Virus record (IMG/VR): IMGVR_UViG_3300046010_011471
Location: 1 to 33,752 of that record
DNA from: a virus
Length of the DNA: 33,752 bases
Reading direction: 5' to 3' (one strand)
How positions within the stretch are numbered: position 1 is the first letter of the stretch; each line of letters opens with the position of its first letter. This document shows, piece by piece, positions 15,494 through 22,527 of the stretch. The notes under the pieces are model-generated. The model was not told the DNA's origin, made no database searches, and worked only from the letters and a program-made list of their open reading frames with translations. The position numbers and the translations under genes are program-made.

Positions 15494-16207
15494 ATGCAAA
15501 CAATCCTCGAAAATTTCTTTACCGAGCATCAAAATAAAAATTATCAAACGAAAATAAACAAAGAAGCTACTGCAGATTGGATTTTAAATAACAGTAGTAT
15601 ACCCTATTTACCTTTAAATTTAGAGTCAGTGCCATACAAAGAAATATTAACCGAAGCACAGGCACTTGACCATTTGTATGTGCTTCACAGATCCAATGAT
15701 AGTAAAGGATGGGCTAGTTTATGCATTCATGGCATTTCTAGTCAACACACTGATCATTACGCAGTTTATCCTGAATACGCAAATTTAACCAATGACCAAG
15801 TTCCTTACAACTGGACGGAAATTCAAGACCGATGTCCTGTAACAGTAAACTTTTTTAAAAGTATCTTTCCGTTTGATGTTTATCATCGTATACGATTTAT
15901 GAGATTAGATCCTGGTGGGTTTATTTTGCCGCATTCTGATAGTCCAGATTTAAGTTTAAGAGCTGTAAATATTAGTCTCAACAATCCTGATGGCTGTAAT
16001 TTTGTTTTTGAAAATATAGGAACAGTACCATTTAGTAATACTGGTAGTATATTTATAGTAGCCAACGGATACAAACATAGTGTATGGAATCGTAGCAATG
16101 AAACTAGATATCATATAATTGTTCATGGTTATGCAACAACACATTATTATTATGATTTAATTAGCAAAAGTTATAATACCCTGATACCAAGTGTCCTCGA
16201 CATCTAA
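15494..16207 (+). CDS. 2-oxoglutarate/Fe(II) oxygenase-like, aspartyl/asparaginyl hydroxylase type
   Basis: 237 residues. The iron triad is visible as H147-x-D149 (ILPHSDSPD) and H195 (NGYKHSVWN), with R205 (ETRYHIIVHG) placed for 2-oxoglutarate binding. The RAVNISLNNPDGCNFVF strand matches the aspartyl/asparaginyl beta-hydroxylase-like fold. The target could be a protein, nucleobase or small molecule. It is the only gene on the plus strand, divergent from queE (29-base gap), with a late-promoter TATAAATA just upstream and no Shine-Dalgarno. Its last 51 bases overlap the end of the converging gene at 16157, so the two transcripts are partly antisense. Confidence 0.75.
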   Translation: MQTILENFFTEHQNKNYQTKINKEATADWILNNSSIPYLPLNLESVPYKEILTEAQALDHLYVLHRSNDSKGWASLCIHGISSQHTDHYAVYPEYANLTNDQVPYNWTEIQDRCPVTVNFFKSIFPFDVYHRIRFMRLDPGGFILPHSDSPDLSLRAVNISLNNPDGCNFVFENIGTVPFSNTGSIFIVANGYKHSVWNRSNETRYHIIVHGYATTHYYYDLISKSYNTLIPSVLDI

Positions 16208-17503
16208 ATACACTTTACTATTTGTTCGTTGCAGTTCCATAAACAAATTATCTCTAAATTCTTTTAATTGGTCTTTACCAAACATAACTAGACTATATTC
16301 CATCCAAAAAGCATTACTGATCCACAAATAGTTGTTATTGTGCTTTTGTATTAACTTTGCTAGATTTTTTTGATCCTGCTTGTTGTATAAATTAAGCTCA
16401 ATAAATTCTATAGATAACTTTTTAAATTGTTTCCAATGCACTTGGAGTATTTCCGCACTACAATCAATTTGCTCGATTAAGTAATCAAGATTTTCTTGAT
16501 ATGTTCCCCTAGGTTGGCATACAAATGAATCTGTCTCATTTTTTGTAAAATTGGTACAAACATTTTCATAGGTAGATATATTTCCATCCCAATTTTCTAT
16601 TACGTATTTTTGAAAATTAATTGCTGTCTGACTAAAATCAAAATAGGTAATAGATGTATTTTCATCAAATCCATTTTTTACCGCAGTGGCAAATAATTTT
16701 AAACCTGCTGCTACACCACTATAGTGATCAATTTTTTCATTTACTTCTGGACGTTGCAAAGGTTCGGTATTAAGAACATAGTATTGACTTTTTACTTGTT
16801 TTTGTAAGTTTGTAATTAATTCAGAGTACTGTTTTTGTTCGTGTACTGACCCAGTATAGTTTTTTCCTTGGAGAAAATTGTAAAAATTTTCCCATTGTTG
16901 ATCTGGATATAGGTGAAATTTATTTCTGCGGATATGCTCTGGTACATTAGTAATGGTGAGACCCATTTCAACAAATTCTCTAATTACCTGTGCACCTACT
17001 TGCATCTCTTCGACAGCATATTCTTGTAAATGTCCTTTATTTCTTATCCAGTAAGGTGTATAATCGTCATGAAAAGTTTCGACACTAGATTCTATAGCAT
17101 TAGCAATAAAGTGTTCTGCTTCTCCCGAATACTCCCATGATGGCCATCCCGCTGACACCCATGTTTTATAATTAAAAGCAAACAATTGAGGATGTATATG
17201 AGGATACTGATCTTTAAAATTTAAAACATGTCCAATCATTGGACTGTTAGATTTAAGTGCTTCCACAATTAGTTTATCATAGATATTTCTATCATGAGAA
17301 CAGTGCCCTGCTGAAACTACAACTACCCAATCTGTAGATGGATCCAATGATGCTAATGCAAAGTCTAATTCTGTTACGTAATAAACTTGAAAGTCACTGT
17401 CAAAAGGCGTTTGCTGATAAAAATCACCAAGGTTCATTACACGGTGCTGGTAGTCAGCTGGCAAATGCGTAATGTTATTATATTTTAATAATACTTTGTT
17501 CAT
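16157..17503 (-). CDS. large protein, possibly glycosyltransferase-like plus methyltransferase-like
   Basis: 448 residues, not firmly recognised. Residues 35-130 contain a DWVVVVSAGHCSHD start and GHVLNFKDQYPHIHPQLFAF, a pattern I associate with glycosyltransferase-like proteins in marine phages and bacteria. Around residue 270, LFATAVKNGFDENTSITYFDFS resembles the SAM-binding edge of a methyltransferase-like fold. Both assignments are weak. It overlaps by four bases with the 274-aa gene upstream, in a run that begins with queD. The 3' end converges on the oxygenase gene with a 51-base overlap. Confidence 0.5.
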   Translation of the reverse strand: MNKVLLKYNNITHLPADYQHRVMNLGDFYQQTPFDSDFQVYYVTELDFALASLDPSTDWVVVVSAGHCSHDRNIYDKLIVEALKSNSPMIGHVLNFKDQYPHIHPQLFAFNYKTWVSAGWPSWEYSGEAEHFIANAIESSVETFHDDYTPYWIRNKGHLQEYAVEEMQVGAQVIREFVEMGLTITNVPEHIRRNKFHLYPDQQWENFYNFLQGKNYTGSVHEQKQYSELITNLQKQVKSQYYVLNTEPLQRPEVNEKIDHYSGVAAGLKLFATAVKNGFDENTSITYFDFSQTAINFQKYVIENWDGNISTYENVCTNFTKNETDSFVCQPRGTYQENLDYLIEQIDCSAEILQVHWKQFKKLSIEFIELNLYNKQDQKNLAKLIQKHNNNYLWISNAFWMEYSLVMFGKDQLKEFRDNLFMELQRTNSKVYLDVEDTWYQGIITFAN

Positions 17504-18324
17504 TGTGAAATAAACGCACGAACTATGTAATCAAATCGTCTATCAATCGTGCTATAATCATCACAGCCAGTAGCAATAATAATACGGCCAAAACATAACC
17601 TAGGATCGTCATTTGTCTCAATCCCCCATTGTTGTTGAAAAAAATCTTGGTGCTTACTCACCCAATCTTTAAATCCTTTTACGTCATTGAATATATGACT
17701 ATCGTCTGGTAAAAACCATTTGATTCCAGATCCAACTTTGTGTTGTATTACACAACTTGTATGTAAACTTGTATCATCTTGATACAAATAGCTATTATGC
17801 GGACTTCGTCCTACATGACTAAAATCATCTTGGATGAAGTTGATACATGGTTCGGTTGTAAATTCTTTATAATCATCTAGGGTCATATCTATCATTAACC
17901 CAGGAGGAACCCATTGGATTTTTTTAAAAACCACTTCAGTGGCCCCTTGCCATATACTTTCTAAATAATGAATATCATTATGTAATCGTAAATGTAAGTT
18001 GGCTTGATCTTTATGCTGTTCGATGAATCTATGTACAGTATTAACTAAATTTTGATCTATAAAATTTGAATCAATTTCAGAGGTTTCGAGGAATTTTTGA
18101 ATATCTGGATCTTGACGAACAGCTAATGCAATCCTGTCTTGATAGACACTTGGGTCTCGTTTGTAGAATTTAGGGTATCCGTAATAGCTGGGAACTTTAT
18201 CCTGCACACTTTTAATGCATTCGACCCACTTGTCAGAATAAGAACCCGGCCGGATATCGAATTCTAAATCTATGAATTCTTTACCGTCGGGTTTTTTAGC
18301 ACATCTGATTACAAATTTACGCAA
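17500..18324 (-). CDS. hypothetical protein, 274 aa
   Basis: Not recognised. It is a soluble protein rich in tryptophan, aspartate and histidine (NLHLRLHNDIHYLESIWQGA; SHVGRSPHNSYLYQDD; DPRLCFGRIIIATGCDDYS). Short conserved-looking motifs suggest an enzyme or binding protein rather than a structural coil. It sits between queD (8-base overlap) and the 448-aa protein (4-base overlap), so it is co-expressed with both. A role in the deazaguanine pathway is possible but not shown. Confidence 0.6.
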   Translation of the reverse strand: MRKFVIRCAKKPDGKEFIDLEFDIRPGSYSDKWVECIKSVQDKVPSYYGYPKFYKRDPSVYQDRIALAVRQDPDIQKFLETSEIDSNFIDQNLVNTVHRFIEQHKDQANLHLRLHNDIHYLESIWQGATEVVFKKIQWVPPGLMIDMTLDDYKEFTTEPCINFIQDDFSHVGRSPHNSYLYQDDTSLHTSCVIQHKVGSGIKWFLPDDSHIFNDVKGFKDWVSKHQDFFQQQWGIETNDDPRLCFGRIIIATGCDDYSTIDRRFDYIVRAFISQ

Positions 18325-18832
18325 ACAGATCCTCGTTCCATTCGCGATGACCTTCTCTGAATGCCATATTACTTTGTGTTTCTCTTACTTCGACTCTGTA
18401 ACACCAAAGTCTTTCTGCTTCACTAGGTCCCCACATATCGGGAATATATACACCATTCACATATTTGTATAGCATATCAGCTAGGCCTTCGCAACCAAGT
18501 CTTGGCAAGATAGTTAGTTTGGCTAACTTTTTTTCTTGTAGTAAATGAAAAGTTTCAATTTCGGGATCGTCTTGTGCAACAAGTAGAGTATGATCAAATT
18601 GATCTTCTAGTATAGATTTAAGTTCTTTGAGACCACCGTAGTCAGCTGCCCAGTTACGAACATCTAAATGATCTGTACCAAAATAAAATTTCATTGAGAA
18701 ACTGTAACCATGAATTAGATTGCAGTGACTGTCAGCACGCCATTGACGATACGCACAAGGAAATGCGTCGTGATATTCTTTGGTACTAGTGTATTTGTAA
18801 ACTCTAGATGGATATACTTCGTTTAAAAACAT
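18317..18832 (-). CDS. queD: QueD-like 6-carboxytetrahydropterin synthase
   Basis: QueD turns dihydroneopterin triphosphate, the product of FolE, into 6-carboxytetrahydropterin. The 171-residue protein matches the 6-pyruvoyl-tetrahydropterin synthase/QueD T-fold: SHCNLIHGYSFSMKFYF (catalytic cysteine C37, zinc ligand H41), QFDHTLLVAQDDPE (D80-H81 pair) and a late acidic residue in EVRETQSN. Two of the usual zinc histidines look replaced by tyrosine: Y28 in PCAYRQW and Y43 in HGYSF. This may be a phage subfamily trait or may change metal binding. AGGAG precedes the ATG. Confidence 0.8.
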   Translation of the reverse strand: MFLNEVYPSRVYKYTSTKEYHDAFPCAYRQWRADSHCNLIHGYSFSMKFYFGTDHLDVRNWAADYGGLKELKSILEDQFDHTLLVAQDDPEIETFHLLQEKKLAKLTILPRLGCEGLADMLYKYVNGVYIPDMWGPSEAERLWCYRVEVRETQSNMAFREGHREWNEDLFA

Positions 18833-18879
18833 TTGATTCTCCTATATTATATTTTAACATAGGCTTGCAGAATTTGTAA

Positions 18880-18910
18880 AGCGGGAATGAAAGCCAGAAA
18901 GGCCGCTGTG
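18880..18910 (-). terminator. weak hairpin between the phosphoribosyltransferase and queD genes
   Basis: The 97-base gap contains GCC-AGAAA-GGC nested in AGCG/CGCT pairs with an unpaired bulge. On the minus strand it is followed by CTTT and AT-rich sequence rather than a clean T run. A TATAAT hexamer with no clear -35 lies between it and queD. It could be a weak terminator followed by a weak promoter. No open reading frame fills the gap. Confidence 0.3.
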
Positions 18911-18929
18911 TAGAATTGTATTTATGTTG

Positions 18930-19460
18930 TTAATTTTCCCACCAATTTTCCCATGGGAATACTACCCAACAGGGATCATCTAGTTTATTAATATTACGAC
19001 CCGAATAATCTACATGCTCATAATTACTTGATTCGTTATTAATTAATGCAGCGAATCTAACATTTTTATTCCATATAGCTTGCCAGGCAGGGTGTCCTGA
19101 TAAACATGAAGATTGCCAATCCACTCGAATCCATTCCATAGTAGATCCGGTATCGTTGATATCATCTACAACAAGAATTTTTTTACGATATGCTGGATCA
19201 GTTTCTGTTCCACTGTCACCGCGATCTTCTATTGGTACATACCCGAAGGCATCTTCGGCCATCCAGCAATTGCTTTCAGACCTTGGTTTGAGAGTTTCCA
19301 TTGGAACATCAAAATAATGACTAATCATTGTAGCAGCAGTAAGACCACCACGAGTAAGTCCTACCACATAGTCAGGTCGCCAATCACTGTTAGCAATATC
19401 TCTACAAAGTTTATGAACAAGACTTTTAAACTCTGTGTCTGAAATAACTAATTGTTTCAT
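18930..19460 (-). CDS. phosphoribosyltransferase
   Basis: The 176-residue protein has a typical type I phosphoribosyltransferase PRPP loop, KILVVDDINDTGST at about residues 94-107 (acidic pair D99-D100), and the upstream YVVGLTRGGLTAA loop near residues 31-43. The sequence between (SESNCWMAEDAFGY) is unusual. The closest general resemblance is to xanthine/hypoxanthine/guanine phosphoribosyltransferases, so it may salvage purines. In this phage it could also act on a 7-deazaguanine base, but that is speculation. Its ATG overlaps the upstream stop (TAATG). Confidence 0.85.
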   Translation of the reverse strand: MKQLVISDTEFKSLVHKLCRDIANSDWRPDYVVGLTRGGLTAATMISHYFDVPMETLKPRSESNCWMAEDAFGYVPIEDRGDSGTETDPAYRKKILVVDDINDTGSTMEWIRVDWQSSCLSGHPAWQAIWNKNVRFAALINNESSNYEHVDYSGRNINKLDDPCWVVFPWENWWEN

Positions 19461-19648
19461 TAGTCTCGCTCCATAACAGCCGCTTCTTTAATTAAACTGA
19501 TTAATTCATCAATGTCTTTGCAAAGAATTTTAGCAGTAACCCAATCATTATTATCGTCGCGTCCGCCGATTTCTAACATAAAGCCATTGTCATACATGTT
19601 TATAGAAAAGCTATCGTTTACTTTAGCAAGTTTTTCGTTGAGTTTCAT
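19460..19648 (-). CDS. small hypothetical protein, 62 aa
   Basis: Not recognised. A small alpha/beta protein (SFSINMYDNGFMLEIGGRDD then a helix CKDIDELISLIKEAAVMERD). AAGGAAG precedes the ATG, and the stop overlaps the phosphoribosyltransferase start, so the two are translationally coupled. Confidence 0.6.
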   Translation of the reverse strand: MKLNEKLAKVNDSFSINMYDNGFMLEIGGRDDNNDWVTAKILCKDIDELISLIKEAAVMERD

Positions 19649-19663
19649 ATGATTTACTTCCTT

Positions 19664-20179
19664 TCAGTTATTTGGAAAAGGCCAATCAGTTAAATTTGAT
19701 TGTGTTGTTTGTGTAGTTGAATTGGTGTTGCTAGTGTCGGGTTCTTCTCCCCTAATAGTTTCGCCGGTATCTTGGTTTTTGATTTCTAACGGGCCAAATA
19801 ACCATGCTTCGTTCTCGTCATTGGACCAACCGGCTTCTTCAAGAGCAGTAAAAGAATCTTCTTCCCAAAGAGCCATTAGTTCTTCTTGTTCCTCTTCTGA
19901 AAATTCATCAGAGTCAAAGTCAAAGTCATTGTACCAGCCATCATCCATCATTTCCAGTTGAGCACCATTATCTACGTTGTCGCTGGAATATTCGTACATG
20001 TTTATTCCGTTAGGATTTTTAGGATCAATCCCTAGCGGCGGTTGATTGTCGTTGGTTTCAATTGAAAACGTTCCCCACCGAAAGCCGTCAATGATTTTAA
20101 AACTACGATTGTCTTTGGTCCAAATCATATGTTCTTCACATGATTTTTTATGCATATTTGATACGGTCCAAATCGCCAT
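19664..20179 (-). CDS. acidic hypothetical protein, 171 aa
   Basis: Not recognised. The N-terminus (WTVSNMHKKSCEEHMIWTKD) is basic/aromatic. The middle is strongly acidic (residues about 75-110, FDFDSDEFSEEEQEELMALW), and the C-terminus is serine/threonine/asparagine-rich and probably disordered. The acidic part could mimic DNA, a trait of some phage anti-restriction proteins, but nothing specific supports that here. The start overlaps the stop of a 47-aa membrane protein gene (TAATG). Confidence 0.6.
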   Translation of the reverse strand: MAIWTVSNMHKKSCEEHMIWTKDNRSFKIIDGFRWGTFSIETNDNQPPLGIDPKNPNGINMYEYSSDNVDNGAQLEMMDDGWYNDFDFDSDEFSEEEQEELMALWEEDSFTALEEAGWSNDENEAWLFGPLEIKNQDTGETIRGEEPDTSNTNSTTQTTQSNLTDWPFPNN

Positions 20180-20322
20180 TAATTATCTCCATCAAGTTGT
20201 TCAGCTAAGTCGTATAAAATTAAAAAAAGTACACCTAGTATTAGAATAGCAGAAATACTGCCAAGACGCAAGGCCATGGTCATTGAAATGAGAAAAAAAC
20301 CAAAAATAGTAATTTTTCTCAT
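20179..20322 (-). CDS. small membrane protein, 47 aa
   Basis: A short frame that is easy to miss. The ATG at 20322 overlaps the stop of the lysine-rich gene upstream (ATGA), AAAGGAG sits 5 bases ahead of it, and its TAA overlaps the ATG of the acidic protein gene (TAATG). The product begins MRKITIFGFFLISMTMAL. Two hydrophobic stretches (about residues 4-17 and 21-37) probably form one or two membrane segments, followed by an acidic tail. The coupling on both sides makes translation likely. Function unknown; small phage membrane proteins sometimes affect host membranes or lysis. Confidence 0.65.
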   Translation of the reverse strand: MRKITIFGFFLISMTMALRLGSISAILILGVLFLILYDLAEQLDGDN

Positions 20323-20552
20323 TTGACTCCTTTTTTCTTTTTGTCTTCTGCTATTCCTTGTGCTATCATTTTTTTAAAGATAAGCATTACTCGCATTTTT
20401 TCTTTTTCAGTTAAGTATTTTACCAACATCAATTTGTCATCGTAGCTTTTTGCACCTTCCAAAAAGTCTTCTGGAACTGTTATTTTAGGTTTTTTTGGTT
20501 TAAATTTTTTTAAATTATTTTTTACGTCATTGTTATTATTATTGTCAGACAT
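20319..20552 (-). CDS. small lysine-rich hypothetical protein, 77 aa
   Basis: Not recognised. An asparagine-rich start is followed by a basic NNLKKFKPKKPKITVPEDFL segment and a helical C-terminus (YLTEKEKMRVMLIFKKMIAQ) with a lysine tail. Net basic charge suggests binding to nucleic acid or membrane. AGGAAAG precedes the ATG; its stop is coupled to the 47-aa membrane protein gene. Confidence 0.6.
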   Translation of the reverse strand: MSDNNNNNDVKNNLKKFKPKKPKITVPEDFLEGAKSYDDKLMLVKYLTEKEKMRVMLIFKKMIAQGIAEDKKKKGVK

Positions 20553-20558
20553 TAGTGT

Positions 20559-21236
20559 TTATTCTTTCCTATCTCCAAACAAGTGAAGTAAACTTAGAAA
20601 CAAATTAATGAAATCCAAGTAAAGGGTAAGAGCTCCCATGACTTCAATTGCAGGACCGTCTGATTCCATTAATTGCTCTCTAATCTTTTGAGTATCATAT
20701 GCTGTTAGGCCTAAGAAAATAACAACTGCTGCGGCACTAATTATGGTTTGAAGTAGACTTGATCCTATAAAGATATTTACGATGCTTGTGATAATAATAG
20801 CGATTAAAGCCACAATCAAGTACTTTCCTACGCTATCTAAACTTTGTTTTGTAAAATACCCATACCCACTCATAGTCACAAATAAAATTGCTGCACCGAA
20901 AAACGCACCGGCAATACTAGCGGCTGTATAAATTACAAAAATGGTTGCAAAGCTCAATCCCATTAGAGCTGCAAAACCATGTAAACAAAGTATAGCAGTG
21001 GACTTACTTGGATTATTACCAAGTACGTAACCTACAGCAAAGATTGCAGCCAATGGTGCAAATACCACAATCCATTTCACTATACCTGTAAATAAAAATG
21101 CCATCAAGGCAGCATTTGAAGATACCAATGCACTTACAATCATGCTGGTCACAACAGCCAATGCCATGTTGTTATAAACACGAATCATGCTGCTGTTAAT
21201 TTCTGCTGGTGTTTTATAAGTTAAAGCATATTCCAT
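20559..21236 (-). CDS. Bax inhibitor-1 family membrane protein
   Basis: 225 residues with about seven hydrophobic segments, matching the BI-1/YccA/YbhL (TMBIM) family of inner-membrane proteins. The family signatures are clear: GLTAYDTQKI near residue 180 and ALTLYLDFINLFLSLLHLFG near the C-terminus. In E. coli, YccA inhibits the membrane protease FtsH, and other members leak calcium in a pH-dependent way. The start at 21236 has AAGGAGACC; an in-frame upstream ATG at 21326 lies inside the FolE gene. A phage copy may keep host proteolysis or membrane integrity under control during infection; this is inference. Confidence 0.85.
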   Translation of the reverse strand: MEYALTYKTPAEINSSMIRVYNNMALAVVTSMIVSALVSSNAALMAFLFTGIVKWIVVFAPLAAIFAVGYVLGNNPSKSTAILCLHGFAALMGLSFATIFVIYTAASIAGAFFGAAILFVTMSGYGYFTKQSLDSVGKYLIVALIAIIITSIVNIFIGSSLLQTIISAAAVVIFLGLTAYDTQKIREQLMESDGPAIEVMGALTLYLDFINLFLSLLHLFGDRKE

Positions 21237-21246
21237 TATGGTCTCC

Positions 21247-21942
21247 TTATCTAGGTGCAAATTCTTGTTGAAGCTTGATGTTATCAAAAAATTCTTTCTT
21301 GGTACTTTGATCATCTTTAAAAGCACCTCTTAACACTGTGGTCTGGGTGAGACTGCTGTGTGCCATAATGCCTCTATTCTCGCAGCATCCATGTGTGGCC
21401 TGTATGTATACAGCCACATCCTTGCTTCCAGTTGCAAATTCAATTTCTCGTGCAATATCCATGCAAAGCTCTTCCTGTAGCGTTCCGCGACGAGCGCACC
21501 ATTGAGCAATGCGGGTGTATTTAGAAAGCCCGATGAGTTTTGGTCCAGCAATAATACCAATATATGCCACGCCTGTAACAGGTTGGTGATGATGACTGCA
21601 AACACTCTTAAGCTCAGAACGGACGACGAGCATGCCGTCATAGGCTCCTTCAGTGTCATTTGGAAACGCAGTTGCGTTAGGTGTCGGATCATATCTACCT
21701 GCCATTAATTCATTGTAATACATTTTAGCAAGACGACGAGCTGTACCTTGGCTATTAGGATCTGTTGCTCTATCAATCAACAGTGTGTCTAGCACTTGTT
21801 CAAATGCTTCTGTGGCTTCGTCAATCAGCTGATCCTTGTCTTCATCCGTTACATAACTGCTGATATTGTCTCCGGCCCAGTACCTTTTACCGTCGGCCTG
21901 CATTTGTTCTCTAATTCTATCACTTACTCGTGTGTATTTCAT
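21247..21942 (-). CDS. folE: GTP cyclohydrolase I
   Basis: Converts GTP to dihydroneopterin triphosphate, the entry to both folate and 7-deazaguanine pathways. The 231-residue protein has zinc ligands in CSHHHQPVTG (C115, H118) and THGCCENRG (C186), plus the GLSKYTRIAQWCARR substrate region and the ATGSKDVAVYI strand. The usual HLCM/HYCV element is HGCC here. With QueD, QueE and DpdA in the same window, the likely role is to feed deazaguanine synthesis for DNA modification, with folate as an alternative. GGAG lies upstream of the ATG. Confidence 0.93.
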   Translation of the reverse strand: MKYTRVSDRIREQMQADGKRYWAGDNISSYVTDEDKDQLIDEATEAFEQVLDTLLIDRATDPNSQGTARRLAKMYYNELMAGRYDPTPNATAFPNDTEGAYDGMLVVRSELKSVCSHHHQPVTGVAYIGIIAGPKLIGLSKYTRIAQWCARRGTLQEELCMDIAREIEFATGSKDVAVYIQATHGCCENRGIMAHSSLTQTTVLRGAFKDDQSTKKEFFDNIKLQQEFAPR

Positions 21943-22527
21943 TTATTCTCCGATGATTGTAATATCTCTAAGATCTGGATATTCGTGATATTTAGGCGGT
22001 TCATTTACAAAATATAATTTTTCTAAACCAATTCGTGCATCTTCGATAGTGGGCCTATAATGGTAACCAATCTTGAAAACACGTTGTTCTTGCCATGGCG
22101 AGACGGATAAGTCCCTACCATCGTATCTTTGCTGTAATAAAAAGCCATATGCTTCCTTGTCGTCTAATAGTATAGCACCACCGTGACCTATTTGTAAAGG
22201 CTTGTTATGACCAAAACTTAAACATTGCATCATTCCGGGTCTATACATTCCTTCTTCTAATCTTCTTGCACTATCCCAAATATCCGTTCCATAAAATCTA
22301 TATTCGCCCGTCCATTTTTCAGGAACAAGTTCGTATTCAATGCCCAACTTGTGCATAGTCATGGGTATAGATAGATAGGTATATGCGCTAAACTGTACTC
22401 GTTTTACTTTTTTATAACGCAAACATAATTCAATTGCATGAGTACAACAATCTGTCATGATTGCGTATGGTGCGCCAGTTTTCTTTGCTAGTAATTTTTC
22501 GAATTGTGCTATTTCTTCAAACGCCAC
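21943..22527 (-). CDS. short DegT-type PLP aminotransferase-like protein, 194 aa
   Basis: Resembles the N-terminal half of DegT/DnrJ/EryC1 aminotransferases: TGAPYAIMTDCCTHAIELCL, an acidic residue in DIWDSARRL (D85), and the PLP lysine K109 in SFGHNKPLQIGHGGAILL. The usual C-terminal 150-200 residues are absent, and the protein ends soon after IEDARIGLEKLYF. Translation appears to start at a GTG (22527) inside the end of the GalE-like gene, because the family N-terminus begins there. Whether the short form is active is unclear; it keeps the lysine. It follows GalE, so it probably belongs to the same sugar pathway. Confidence 0.75.
   Translation of the reverse strand: MAFEEIAQFEKLLAKKTGAPYAIMTDCCTHAIELCLRYKKVKRVQFSAYTYLSIPMTMHKLGIEYELVPEKWTGEYRFYGTDIWDSARRLEEGMYRPGMMQCLSFGHNKPLQIGHGGAILLDDKEAYGFLLQQRYDGRDLSVSPWQEQRVFKIGYHYRPTIEDARIGLEKLYFVNEPPKYHEYPDLRDITIIGE

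Noticed and set aside
18919-18926. CATAAATA on the minus strand as a late promoter before queD
   Set aside because: One mismatch, and about 85 bases from the ATG; likely chance.
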